Positions 1-8,189 of a stretch of 64,000 nucleotides of DNA are shown one piece after another. This stretch comes from CAZRCZ01 sp964598765 (GTDB lineage: Bacteria; Sumerlaeota; Sumerlaeia; MVZB01; JAJFLK01). The position numbers and the translations under genes are program-made. A model generated the notes under the pieces. It made no database searches, was not told where the DNA came from, and saw only the letters and a program-made list of their open reading frames with translations. Each line of letters begins with the position of its first letter. The first letter of the stretch is position 1. The stretch spans positions 41,967 to 105,966 of the forward strand of contig CAZRCZ010000019.1 in the NCBI GenBank assembly GCA_964598765.1, given 5' to 3'.

Positions 1-632
1 ATCTCCAATCCCTTGTAAGGCAACATCCTGCCGAAGAACAGAAACGTCGCGGGATCGGGCGCGCGGTCGGACCGGGCGAACCGACTCAATTCGTCGGTGT
101 GGCCGAACGGGATCGCGCGGAATTTCCGCCCGTGCGTGGGATACCGTCGAACGGCTTCCTCCAAAGAATGTTCCCCGTGAACAAGAATGGCGCGGGAATG
201 GTTGAGGATCGCGTTCAGCCCCATGCGATTGCGGAGCGAATTTTCGCCATGATGCGGCGTGACGTCGTGCAGGACTGAAACAACGGCGATTCGTCGGGCG
301 AATCGCGGCAGGGCAAGCGTGAACCACGGATGGTTGAAGATGTTGAGGAGAACATCGGACTTGAATTCGCTTAGGGCGCGCATCACGCGCATGAATTCAA
401 TCGGCTGGGCGAGCAATCGTCCCCATTGCCTTCGGCCGGCTCCGGTCGGCGCGTTGATGGAAAAAAAATCAATCGGCCCGCGATAAAATTCCCGTTCCTG
501 ATTCCGGTTGATGAGCATTCCGACGGCGGCGTCCGCCCGGCTTGCCAGCGCCGTCGCCAGCGGTCCGCTGTAATAGGCGTGCCCGGGTCCCTCCCAGAGA
601 TCGGCCAACATGACCTTGAGTTTGGATTCCAT
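1..632 (-). CDS. Glycosyltransferase, GT-B fold, group 1-like (N-terminal part, cut by window edge)
   Basis: Read on the minus strand from ATG at 632 the frame stays open to the window edge, giving about 210 residues. It begins MESKLKVMLADLWEGPGHAY, reads as an N-terminal Rossmann half, and reaches FFGRMLPYKG just before the edge. That segment matches the start of the donor-binding C-terminal half of GT4-type glycosyltransferases. HDVTPHHGENSLRNR looks like the acceptor-side loop. A purine-rich stretch lies just before the ATG, and a second ATG at 611 is possible. Expected role: transfer of a nucleotide-sugar onto a lipid or polysaccharide at the cytoplasmic membrane. Substrate unknown; the 3' half is outside the window. 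Confidence 0.75.
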   Translation of the reverse strand, partial: MESKLKVMLADLWEGPGHAYYSGPLATALASRADAAVGMLINRNQEREFYRGPIDFFSINAPTGAGRRQWGRLLAQPIEFMRVMRALSEFKSDVLLNIFNHPWFTLALPRFARRIAVVSVLHDVTPHHGENSLRNRMGLNAILNHSRAILVHGEHSLEEAVRRYPTHGRKFRAIPFGHTDELSRFARSDRAPDPATFLFFGRMLPYKGLE

Positions 633-734
633 CCCCCATTCTTTCCCTTGGAAGAGGCGGCGTCAACGGAGAGCTTGGAATCGTGGGAATAAAAAGGATC
701 ATTCCGCGCGAATTCCGGATTCGGCGATTCTCTC

Positions 735-766
735 TTGACGAACAAACCGATTCGCGCCATGATAAT
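735..766 (+). promoter_or_regulatory. Putative sigma70-type promoter for the riboswitch/kimA transcript
   Basis: TTGACG at 735-740 is a good -35 box. Downstream, CATGAT (758-763, 17-bp spacer) or GATAAT (761-766, 20-bp spacer) could be the -10. Transcription would start a few bases before the riboswitch aptamer, which is where it should be. Inferred from sequence only. Confidence 0.45.
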
Positions 767-769
767 TCT

Positions 770-890
770 GAACGCCGAATCCGCAGCCCGAGCGCGGAAC
801 GGGGGACCCGATCCCTTGGGGCACATCAAGCCATCGCTTGAGGGGAACCTTTTCTCCCCAGCCCGTCAGCTAACCTCGTAGGCGAGAAAG
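770..890 (+). ncRNA. c-di-AMP riboswitch (ydaO/yuaA type)
   Basis: The leader contains the hallmark 3' core of the ydaO-yuaA class, CCCGTCAGCTAACCTCGTAG at 861-880, followed by GCGA and a short linker to the ATG. Upstream, CGGGGGACCC at 799-808 and CTTGGGG about ten bases later match the other conserved core. This class binds cyclic di-AMP and normally switches off potassium-uptake genes when the ligand is high, which fits the K+ transporter that follows. The 3' edge of the aptamer lies within 20 bases of the start codon and overlaps the purine-rich ribosome site (GAGAAAGGG). No separate terminator hairpin is visible, so control of translation start is more likely than attenuation (inference). 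Ends are approximate. Confidence 0.85.
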
Positions 891-898
891 GGTATCAG

Positions 899-2953
899 AT
901 GTCCGGCTTCGTCCAGAAGCCGCGTCTGCCTCAATCCTCATTGAGGCGGGCGCGGCAGGCTATCTTGGGTCGCGCGCGGGACGTGCGTGATCCGTCGCTT
1001 CACCACAAAATTTCACTCGTCGCCTTCTTCGCTTGGGTCGGTCTGGGCGCGGACGGGCTTTCGTCCTCGGCTTACGGCCCGGACGAAGCCTATCGGGCGT
1101 TGGGCGAACACACCTACCTTGCGATTCTGCTCGTTCTGGCGACGGCGGGGACGGTTTTCGTCTTTTCCTACGCCTACAGCCGGATCATCGAGCATTTTCC
1201 GGTCGGCGGCGGCGGCTACGTTGTCGCGACCAAACTGCTGGGGCGCAACGCCGGGGTCGTTTCCGGTTGCGCGCTCTTGGTGGATTACGTCTTGACGATC
1301 ACGGTTTCCATCGCCGGAGGCGGGGACGCGCTGTTCAGTCTGCTTCCGCCGAGGTTTCAAGTGATGAAACTTCCGGTCGAGTTCGGCGCCATCGGCCTGC
1401 TGGTCCTGATGAATCTGCGCGGCGTCAAGGAATCGGTGACGATCCTTGTCCCCATCTTTTTGGCGTTTGTCATCTCGCACGTAATTCTGATCTTCGGCTC
1501 GATCGGCGTTCACATCTTTGATCTGCCCCACGTCGCGCAAAACGTGGATCAAGGGTTTCGAGCCGGCTCGTCGCAATTGGGCACGTTGGGATTGTTCCTC
1601 ATTCTCCTGCGGGCTTATTCGGTCGGGGGCGGAACGTTCACCGGAATCGAAGCGGTCTCCAATGGCGTTGCGATACTTCGGGAGCCGAAAGTCGAGACCG
1701 GAAAGAAGACCATGATTTACATGGGAACATCGTTGGCCGTGACGGCGGGAGGAATTTTGCTCTGCTACATGTTGCTCGACGTTCATCCGCGCCAGGGACA
1801 GACGCTCAATGCCGTGCTCGCCCAGACGGTCGCCGGCGGGTTGCGCCTTGGGACGATTCCCATCGGGGCGTGGTTTGTCAGCCTGACGATGTTCTCCGAG
1901 GCGGTTTTGCTTTTGGTCGCGGCGCAGACCGGATTCATTGACGGTCCGCGCGTCATGGCGAACATGGCGGGGGACTCGTGGCTCCCGCGCCGTTTCGCGT
2001 CGCTTTCGGACCGGATGACGATGCAAAACGGCCTTCTCATCATTGGAGTCGCCGCCACCGCCCTTCTCGCCTACACGCGCGGTCAGGTGGACATCATTGT
2101 CGTCATGTATAGCATGAACGTCTTCCTGACGTTTTTCCTGTCCGAAAGCGGCATGGTGCGGTTTTGGTTCACCAACCGCGAGAAGGAACCGCTCTGGAAA
2201 CGGAACATTACGATTCATGCCATTGGCTGGGTGCTGAGCCTGTCCATTCTCATTGTCATGGCGGCTGAGAAACTAAGCCAAGGGGCGTGGATCACGGTCT
2301 TGATTACGTCTTGTCTAATCGCGCTTTGCTTCTTGATCCGCGCGCACTATCACCGCGTCGCCGCGCAGGTACTGGAATTCCGCAAGGTCTTCTCACGTTT
2401 CATGAACATCGTCGAGAACGAGCATCTGGAGGCGATTTCGGAGATTTCGGTTAAGCGGACGGCGGGAATTCTGGTCAGCGGCTACGATGGGATGGGGATG
2501 CACCTCTTCTTTAGCGTTCTGCGGCTTTTCCCGAATCAATTCGGCAAGATCGTCTTCATCTCGGTCGGCAAAGTGGACACGGCGTTTTTCCGGCAGGAGA
2601 AGCACGTCGAGGCGCTGGAGGAGCGCACGCGCCACGCGCTGGAACATTACGTCGCGCTCGCGCAAAAGCTCGGCATCCCCGCCTCCTACGCCTACGCCCT
2701 GGGGACCGACGTGGTCGAGGAGGCCTCGGGGCTTTGTCTTCACGTCGCCAAGGAAAATCCGGGGGCGGTCTTCTTCGCCGGAGAAATGGTCTTCGAGAAT
2801 CCGGCGTGGTACCACCGGTTTCTTCACAACGAAACCTCCTACGCGATCCAGCGGCAAATCCGCTTCGCGGGGCTTTCGATGGTGATCCTGCCGGTCTTGC
2901 TCAACCCGAAAAAGGAAGCGGCGAAGAGCCTTGAGGTGAGTCCGTCGTATTAG
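899..2953 (+). CDS. kimA: KimA-like high-affinity potassium transporter (APC superfamily)
   Basis: 684 residues. Residues about 35-470 form roughly 12 hydrophobic helices of the APC fold. The first transmembrane region carries WVGLGADGLSSSAYGPDEA and a glycine-rich HFPVGGGGYVVATKLLG loop, both typical of the KimA (YdaO) group of K+/H+ symporters. The last about 200 residues are a soluble cytoplasmic domain, as in KimA, where c-di-AMP can also bind the protein. The ATG at 899 directly follows the c-di-AMP riboswitch, so the gene is probably controlled at RNA level and perhaps also at protein level. It is a single gene, followed by a convergent one. An amino-acid permease is the alternative reading, but the riboswitch and the C-terminal domain favour potassium. 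Confidence 0.85.
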   Translation: MSGFVQKPRLPQSSLRRARQAILGRARDVRDPSLHHKISLVAFFAWVGLGADGLSSSAYGPDEAYRALGEHTYLAILLVLATAGTVFVFSYAYSRIIEHFPVGGGGYVVATKLLGRNAGVVSGCALLVDYVLTITVSIAGGGDALFSLLPPRFQVMKLPVEFGAIGLLVLMNLRGVKESVTILVPIFLAFVISHVILIFGSIGVHIFDLPHVAQNVDQGFRAGSSQLGTLGLFLILLRAYSVGGGTFTGIEAVSNGVAILREPKVETGKKTMIYMGTSLAVTAGGILLCYMLLDVHPRQGQTLNAVLAQTVAGGLRLGTIPIGAWFVSLTMFSEAVLLLVAAQTGFIDGPRVMANMAGDSWLPRRFASLSDRMTMQNGLLIIGVAATALLAYTRGQVDIIVVMYSMNVFLTFFLSESGMVRFWFTNREKEPLWKRNITIHAIGWVLSLSILIVMAAEKLSQGAWITVLITSCLIALCFLIRAHYHRVAAQVLEFRKVFSRFMNIVENEHLEAISEISVKRTAGILVSGYDGMGMHLFFSVLRLFPNQFGKIVFISVGKVDTAFFRQEKHVEALEERTRHALEHYVALAQKLGIPASYAYALGTDVVEEASGLCLHVAKENPGAVFFAGEMVFENPAWYHRFLHNETSYAIQRQIRFAGLSMVILPVLLNPKKEAAKSLEVSPSY

Positions 2954-3064
2954 AGCAATTCCTGAAATTTCTCTAGGCTCGCCGGATTTGAATCGGTCTC
3001 TCGGCGGCGCGTATTCCGGTCCGTTCATCGGATCCCCCTTTGCCGCGGAAGAATTTTCGGATTC

Positions 3065-5161
3065 TTATGGAGGCAAATCCCAAAGCCGAACCGTCCGGTC
3101 CGCGCCGCCGGACAGGACGCGACGGCCATCGGGGGAAAACGCGACGCTTTGGACGGCGTCGTCGTGCCCGCGCAAGACCAGCAGTTCCTTCCCGCTTTCG
3201 GTGTCCCATAGCCGAAGCGTATTGTCATTGCCGCCGGAAATCGCGCGTCCCCCGTCGGGCGAGAAAGCCACGCACCGGACCAACCGTTCGTGTCCCGTGA
3301 ATCGGCGGACTTCCGAACCCGTTTCGACGTCCCAAAGCCGGACGGATTTGTCGCCGAGCGCGGTCAGGGCGCGATGGCCGTCGGGCGCAAACGCCGCTCC
3401 CCAAACGAAACCCAAGTCTTCGCTGAAATCGAGACGCCGCGTCTCCTTGCCCGTCGTGACGAACCAGATTCGCAGGGTTCGATCCAATCCGGCGGAGAGC
3501 GCGCGATGGCCGTCGGGCGAAAACGCCACTCCCAACACCGCGTCCTTGTGTCCCTCGTAACGACGGATTTGTCTGCCGGTTTCGACGTCCCATAGACGCA
3601 GGGTCTCGTCGCTTCCACCGGAAATCGCCTGCTTGCCATCGGGCGAAAAGGCGACGCTCGTGACGGCCGATTTTCCCTCCGAGTGAAATTCGCGGAGGAC
3701 TTCGCCCGTTGTCGCGTTCCAAAGTCGCAAGCTTTGATCCTCGCTCCCTGAAAGAACATTTTTCCCATCGGGCGAGAAAAGGGCGCAAGTCACCGGTTTG
3801 GCGTGTCCCTCCATTTGGCGGACTTCCGCCCCCGATTCCAAATCCCAAATCCGGACGGTCAAATCGCCGGCGGAGAGACCCAGTTTGCTGTCGGGCGAAA
3901 ACATCACGGATCGAACGGAATGGGTGTGTCCGGAAAATATCCGAAGTTGTCCGATCCGTTCATTCGATTGCGGCATCGGAGTCTGGGAGGGGAGTGGTAT
4001 CAGAGTGGATTCAAGTTTCGGCATGGCGGATGGCGCGACGGGGACAGGGGGCTTAATCGGAGGTTTCGATTCACCGGAAACCGGGACCGTTGCAACCGGC
4101 GCGGGAGGAGCGGAAGATGCGATGGGTTCGACCTGATCCGGCTTTGGTTCCGCCTTTGCAAGTTTGATTTCGGTTCTGGCGACGCCTCCCGCCGTCAAAT
4201 CCCAAAACCGCGCCGTCTTGTCCTCCCCGCCCGTCAACGCCAAACCGCCGTCAGGAGAGACCGCCAGACTCCGTATCGCTCCCTTGTGTCCCTTGTATTT
4301 CTGGATTTCTTTTCCGCTTTCCATATCCCAAAGCAACAACTTCCCATCCCCGCCGGCCGAAAGGATTTGAAGCCCGCCCGGACAAAACGCGACGGCGGAG
4401 ACCGCTCCCTTGTGTCCGTTGAAAGAACGTAGTTCCTTGCCGCTTTCAACATCCCACAACCGCATGGTTCGATCTTGTCCGCCGGAAAGAGCGCGGCTCC
4501 CGTCGGGCGAGAAAGCGACCGACAGAACCAACCCGGCATGTCCCTCCATCCGCCGTATTTCCTTGCCGGTTTCGAGATCGGAGAGTCGAACTGATTGTCC
4601 CAAGGTCGTTAGCAGGCGACGGCCATCCGGGGAGACCGCCATGCCAAGGCTTCCTGAATCCATTTCTATGGCGAGTTCGCCTGACTCGACCTTCCAAACC
4701 CGGACGGGATCTTCAATTCCCCCCGAGATCGCCAGCGCGCCATCAGGAGTGAAGGCGACGAGGCCGACAACGCCCTTCTGCTCGCCAAACCTCCGGATTT
4801 CCTTTCCGCTTCCGATTTCCCAAAGCCGCGCCGTTAGATCCGCGCCGCCGGAAAGTATTCGCCGCCCGTCGGGAGAAAAGGCGACACCCTGAACACCTTC
4901 TTGGTGTCCGGGCAAGCGGGCAAGTTCCAGACCGGATCCCACGTTCCAAATCCGGATGAAGCCATCTTCGGAGGCTGTCGCGGCTTGCAGGCCGTCGGGA
5001 GAGAAGGCAACCCCGTTCACCGCGCCGGCATGCCCGTCGAGCCGTCGAAGGCTTCCCTTTCCGCATGCGGCCACTGCAAAACTCCATAAGATCAGCGCTT
5101 TTCCGAACCGTCTCATTCCGCTTTGCCGTAGTCTCTCATCGCATTTCCGAGACGCGTCCAT
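3065..5161 (-). CDS. Exported WD40-repeat lipoprotein with 14 repeats
   Basis: About 698 residues. Two sets of seven WD40 repeats, recognised by recurring GH..V..VAFSPDG and RLWD motifs, are separated by a Pro/Ala/Val-rich linker of about 60 residues, so the chain should fold as two seven-bladed propellers in tandem. Near the N-terminus FGKALILWSFAVAACGKG is a lipoprotein signal with lipobox VAAC. I chose the ATG at 5161 because GGAG lies nine bases upstream. An ATG at 5116 gives a shorter n-region, and one at 5185 is also open. Probable role: an envelope-bound protein-interaction scaffold with no visible catalytic site. Repeats 3, 4 and 12 are degenerate (GH lost). The gene is convergent with kimA and divergent from the pseudopilin gene. 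Confidence 0.85.
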   Translation of the reverse strand: MDASRKCDERLRQSGMRRFGKALILWSFAVAACGKGSLRRLDGHAGAVNGVAFSPDGLQAATASEDGFIRIWNVGSGLELARLPGHQEGVQGVAFSPDGRRILSGGADLTARLWEIGSGKEIRRFGEQKGVVGLVAFTPDGALAISGGIEDPVRVWKVESGELAIEMDSGSLGMAVSPDGRRLLTTLGQSVRLSDLETGKEIRRMEGHAGLVLSVAFSPDGSRALSGGQDRTMRLWDVESGKELRSFNGHKGAVSAVAFCPGGLQILSAGGDGKLLLWDMESGKEIQKYKGHKGAIRSLAVSPDGGLALTGGEDKTARFWDLTAGGVARTEIKLAKAEPKPDQVEPIASSAPPAPVATVPVSGESKPPIKPPVPVAPSAMPKLESTLIPLPSQTPMPQSNERIGQLRIFSGHTHSVRSVMFSPDSKLGLSAGDLTVRIWDLESGAEVRQMEGHAKPVTCALFSPDGKNVLSGSEDQSLRLWNATTGEVLREFHSEGKSAVTSVAFSPDGKQAISGGSDETLRLWDVETGRQIRRYEGHKDAVLGVAFSPDGHRALSAGLDRTLRIWFVTTGKETRRLDFSEDLGFVWGAAFAPDGHRALTALGDKSVRLWDVETGSEVRRFTGHERLVRCVAFSPDGGRAISGGNDNTLRLWDTESGKELLVLRGHDDAVQSVAFSPDGRRVLSGGADRTVRLWDLPP

Positions 5162-5254
5162 TATGGATAACTCCATGAAAATCAATTATTCCGCATGTGA
5201 TTTGCAAGGCTCTCGTCCGGGAGATAATTTTTTTCAGAAAAAGATAAAATAAAG

Positions 5255-5283
5255 TTGACGATGCCCCAATCTGGCAATATGCT
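5255..5283 (+). promoter_or_regulatory. Sigma70-type promoter of the pseudopilin gene
   Basis: TTGACG (5255-5260), a 17-bp spacer, then TATGCT (5278-5283). The surrounding sequence is unusually AT-rich for this genome. It faces the pseudopilin gene and leaves a leader of about 70 nt. Confidence 0.6.
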
Positions 5284-5296
5284 TCTATCTATACGG

Positions 5297-5313
5297 GATG
5301 CCCCATAGGGGAT
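5297..5313. promoter_or_regulatory. Inverted repeat in the pseudopilin 5' leader
   Basis: GATGCCCC, a 3-bp loop ATA, then GGGGATC: a compact palindrome about 15 bp after the -10 box, so at or just after the transcription start. It could be an operator or a stabilising hairpin at the 5' end of the mRNA. The function is inferred from position only. Confidence 0.4.
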
Positions 5314-5358
5314 CTCGGCCATACATACCATATTTAATCCGAAAAGGAGGAACTAAAT

Positions 5359-6168
5359 ATGAGATTCCGAATTCGAGCGTTTACGCTCATTGAACTGCTC
5401 ATTGTCGTGGCGATCATCGCGATCCTTGCGGCGATTGCGGTTCCGAACTTTCTTGAGGCGCGGGTACGGGCGCAGGTCTCCCGCATCAAGGCCGACGAGC
5501 GGACCTACGCGACGGCCATCGAAGCCTACGCGGTGGATTGGAACCAATACATGCCGCTAATCCACATCGGCGATGTGGATCCCCCCCAACCCCCGATCAG
5601 CCCCTTGCAATCGGGTCTTGAGCTTAGCGCTACCTTCTGGATCAACCGTTTGGAGAGCATCTTGATTCCCCTCAGCACGCCGGTTTCGTATCTTTCGGAG
5701 GGATTGATATTCGAACCGAGCAACGCGCATGAGGGGTGGCTTATGTATCAGGGGTGGGATGTTCTTTCCAATCAGGGTCCCCCGCCCGACAAGGGCCAGC
5801 GGCAAACGATTTACATGTATCTCTCGCTTCCGGGCGACGCTTTTATTTCAGGAAATCTGGGTTTGGTCGCCGATCTTTTGGCGCTGATTGGAGGAAATTG
5901 TCTTCCTCCGGGCGGCTGTTCGTTGGATGTCTCCTCCGTGGGAGCCCTCGTCGCTCGGCGCTGGTTCATGGCGGCTCCGGGCCCGGACACTTTCTACTCG
6001 TTCGACCGTTGCGTTGCGGGAGGCGGGAACGTAGGTGACGGTATCGTCCGACAGCTTCTGGACGTCGGAGAACCAAAATGCGGCGGCATGTATGATCCGA
6101 CCAACGGAACCATCAGCCAAGGCGAAATCGTGAGAACGGGCGAAGGCATCGCGGGCATGGGACAATAA
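5359..6168 (+). CDS. Type II secretion/type IV pilus pseudopilin-like protein
   Basis: 269 residues. It starts MRFRIRAFTLIELLIVVAII: a short positive leader, the prepilin-peptidase/methylation motif (A|FTLIE with Glu at mature position 5), and a 20-residue hydrophobic helix ending in AAIAVPNFLEARV. The residue before the cleavage point is Ala where Gly is usual. The C-terminal domain has no recognised fold, with Pro-rich loops and Cys residues near 179-184, 211 and 232-243. AAAAGGAGG eight bases before the ATG is a strong ribosome site. Such orphan pseudopilins are abundant in Planctomycetes-Sumerlaeota-type genomes. It is monocistronic, with its own promoter and terminator. Confidence 0.85.
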   Translation: MRFRIRAFTLIELLIVVAIIAILAAIAVPNFLEARVRAQVSRIKADERTYATAIEAYAVDWNQYMPLIHIGDVDPPQPPISPLQSGLELSATFWINRLESILIPLSTPVSYLSEGLIFEPSNAHEGWLMYQGWDVLSNQGPPPDKGQRQTIYMYLSLPGDAFISGNLGLVADLLALIGGNCLPPGGCSLDVSSVGALVARRWFMAAPGPDTFYSFDRCVAGGGNVGDGIVRQLLDVGEPKCGGMYDPTNGTISQGEIVRTGEGIAGMGQ

Positions 6169-6217
6169 ACTCCCGGTCGCTCGCTTTAACTTCGCACGAT
6201 TCATTCACCAGCAAACA

Positions 6218-6251
6218 AAAACCCCGGATCTTCGGATCCGGGGTTTTCTTT
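6218..6251. terminator. Bidirectional intrinsic terminator between convergent genes
   Basis: CCCCGGATC, loop TTCG, GATCCGGGG: a perfect 9-bp stem closed by a UUCG tetraloop, with A and T runs on either side. It serves the pseudopilin gene on the plus strand and the GT-C gene on the minus strand. Confidence 0.9.
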
Positions 6252-6282
6252 TGTTCGGTTGCGGTTGAAGTTCAAGAAGAAA

Positions 6283-8076
6283 TCAAGAGGTCGGCGGTTC
6301 GGTCGGCTTGAAGGGAATCATCAACTCCTCGAACTTGGGACGGTTGCGCTCGTTGATCGCGGCGACTTCCTCCGGTTTTTCATTCGGACCGGGCGCGACC
6401 ATCGCGCCCCGCTCGCGTAATTTCGCGCGGATCGTGTCCGCGCCATTGGCAACCCGAATCAGCATCCACTCCCCCGTCAATAACCGCACAATGACCGTAT
6501 CATTCTGCTTGCGTTGCCAGTCGGCAAACAGATCGGGGCTTTTCATGTATTCGGCCTGCTCGAAGTAGTAAACCGCGCCCCGCTGGACAATCTCTTCCCA
6601 TGACGCGCGCTTCTCGTGTCCAACCATCCCGCGAGTGTCTATTTTCTTGTGGGCAATCTCCTTGTCATTAAGACCATAAACGTCCAGCGTCGGCAGGCGG
6701 GAAATATACGGAACCATCCCCGCCGAAGGAGTCGCCAACATCTCCTTCGGATCGGCGAATCGGCGAAACCATTCCCCTGCCGCGCGGAATTGAGGTTGCC
6801 ACGTGTAATTTTCGAACATTTGCAGACTGCTGGTGTGCCCAATTTCGTAAAGTTCATGTTTGTATTGATTCGTGATGCAACCGAAGAAATGCATGGCCAA
6901 GAATCCGCCTCCCCCCAATGCGGCTAGCCCCGCTTCGGTGGCCGGACGCGCCCACGACCATCGCGGCGTCCAATAACCGACCCACTGACCGACCGTCTCA
7001 AACGCCATCGGGACCATGAGCGCCAGAAGAGGAATCGTCGGGGTCATGAGACGAAATTCAAAAACGTCCCCGCCGACATACATGATGTAGTAGCTATAGG
7101 TTCCGGTGATCGCGGCCAAGACGAAGAGTTGCCCGGCGAGAGGGCTACGTCGCTGAAAGATGACCGCCGGAATCGCGACGGCGATGCAGGCCGCGACCAA
7201 ACTCCAATGCAGATAGGAGTATTTGAAGTAGAGCGTGATGTAGGGAATTCCGACCTTGAAGTAAGCGCCGGGGACTTTGGCGTAGAACGTGTTCGGAACC
7301 CATTCGTGGTAATAGTGATGACGCCAGAGAAGATGTCCCCCGCCGATCAACGCGCAGATGCCGCCCCAAACCAAAACGCGTAGAAATCCTCCGGGCGCGC
7401 CTTTGGCAAAAACGATACGACGCCAAAAGAGAATCGCGCCGCAGGTCAACCCCGCGAGATAACCTTCCGGACGCTCCAGCAACGCCAGCGACATGATGAG
7501 GGCGCTGTAGGGACGCCGGGCGTGAAGGGGCTGAAATTCCTCGCGCAGAAACCGGGCGACGGCGAAGAAAACCAGAAAGCTGAAAAAGTGGGTTTCCATC
7601 CCGCCCGCCATCCAACCCTGCGTGGATTGATTCAGCGCGACCAGCCCGACCCCGAGCCACATCCAGCGGCGACCGAATTCCCCCCGCCTCACAAATTCCC
7701 ACCACGTCGAGGCAAGGACCAAAAACCCGAAGAGACGTCCGTAGAAGAGGAACAATTTCTCCGGATGGCTCGTGAAGAAAAAATGGACCGACATGAAAAT
7801 CATCCAGAGAAAATTCGTGTAGCCTTCGACCGGCTCCTCGCCCGGGTTATAGACCGGCCCGAAGCCTTCATAGAGATTCCGGCTGTAACGCAGGGTGATG
7901 TAGGCGTCTTCGAGGATGAAGGTCCAGCGTTTGCCGAGGAGCCAGAGAAATCCGGCGCCCATGGCGAGCAAGCCGAAAGCCATCGGCGAAAGCGCGGCGG
8001 CAAGCAGTTCGCGCCGGGGAACGGCGTCCTCGGACTGAATGGTTGCAACGGGGGGTGGGTTCGGAGTCATTTCCAT
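6283..8076 (-). CDS. GT-C family polytopic membrane glycosyltransferase (ArnT/AftB-like)
   Basis: 597 residues with about 9-11 transmembrane segments. After the first helix comes EDAYITLRYSRNLYEG and then NPGEEPVEGYTNFLWM. This acidic first periplasmic loop with ED and the EGYTNFLW signature is typical of GT-C enzymes that use polyprenyl-phosphate sugars. The C-terminal about 170 residues are soluble and probably periplasmic (YTWQPQFRAAGEWFRRFADP, then DVYGLNDKEIAH). Expected activity: transfer of a sugar from a lipid-linked donor to an envelope glycan or protein. Substrate unknown. It stands alone and is convergent with the pseudopilin gene. Confidence 0.75.
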   Translation of the reverse strand: MEMTPNPPPVATIQSEDAVPRRELLAAALSPMAFGLLAMGAGFLWLLGKRWTFILEDAYITLRYSRNLYEGFGPVYNPGEEPVEGYTNFLWMIFMSVHFFFTSHPEKLFLFYGRLFGFLVLASTWWEFVRRGEFGRRWMWLGVGLVALNQSTQGWMAGGMETHFFSFLVFFAVARFLREEFQPLHARRPYSALIMSLALLERPEGYLAGLTCGAILFWRRIVFAKGAPGGFLRVLVWGGICALIGGGHLLWRHHYYHEWVPNTFYAKVPGAYFKVGIPYITLYFKYSYLHWSLVAACIAVAIPAVIFQRRSPLAGQLFVLAAITGTYSYYIMYVGGDVFEFRLMTPTIPLLALMVPMAFETVGQWVGYWTPRWSWARPATEAGLAALGGGGFLAMHFFGCITNQYKHELYEIGHTSSLQMFENYTWQPQFRAAGEWFRRFADPKEMLATPSAGMVPYISRLPTLDVYGLNDKEIAHKKIDTRGMVGHEKRASWEEIVQRGAVYYFEQAEYMKSPDLFADWQRKQNDTVIVRLLTGEWMLIRVANGADTIRAKLRERGAMVAPGPNEKPEEVAAINERNRPKFEELMIPFKPTEPPTS

Positions 8077-8114
8077 TGTGATCGTCGCAGAAGATTAGGA
8101 CTTATCCGCAGTTC

Positions 8115-8139
8115 GAGCAAGAGCAAGAGTAAGAGCAAG
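8115..8139. repeat. Short tandem hexamer repeat (GAGCAA, about 4 units)
   Basis: Four consecutive GAGCAA-type units, the third being GAGTAA, lie in the gap between the GT-C gene and the 3' end of the MFS gene. The adjoining segment (GAAACAAGGATGGACGGGC) resembles other dispersed short words in this genome. Confidence 0.6.
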
Positions 8140-8189
8140 CCCATGAAAAAGAAACAAGGATGGACGGGCTGAACAGGGCGGGATGCGAA

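Noticed and set aside
383..829. Minus-strand frame overlapping the glycosyltransferase
   Set aside because: The true glycosyltransferase frame starts at 632 and has clear family motifs; this frame also crosses the riboswitch.
1013..2218. Long minus-strand open frame opposite kimA
   Set aside because: Antisense shadow of a GC-rich gene; composition dominated by Arg, Asp and Gln, no domain, and no start signal. The same applies to the long frames opposite glyQS (10612-12060), the secretins (14681-16201, 16622-17896) and hypF (30848-32032).
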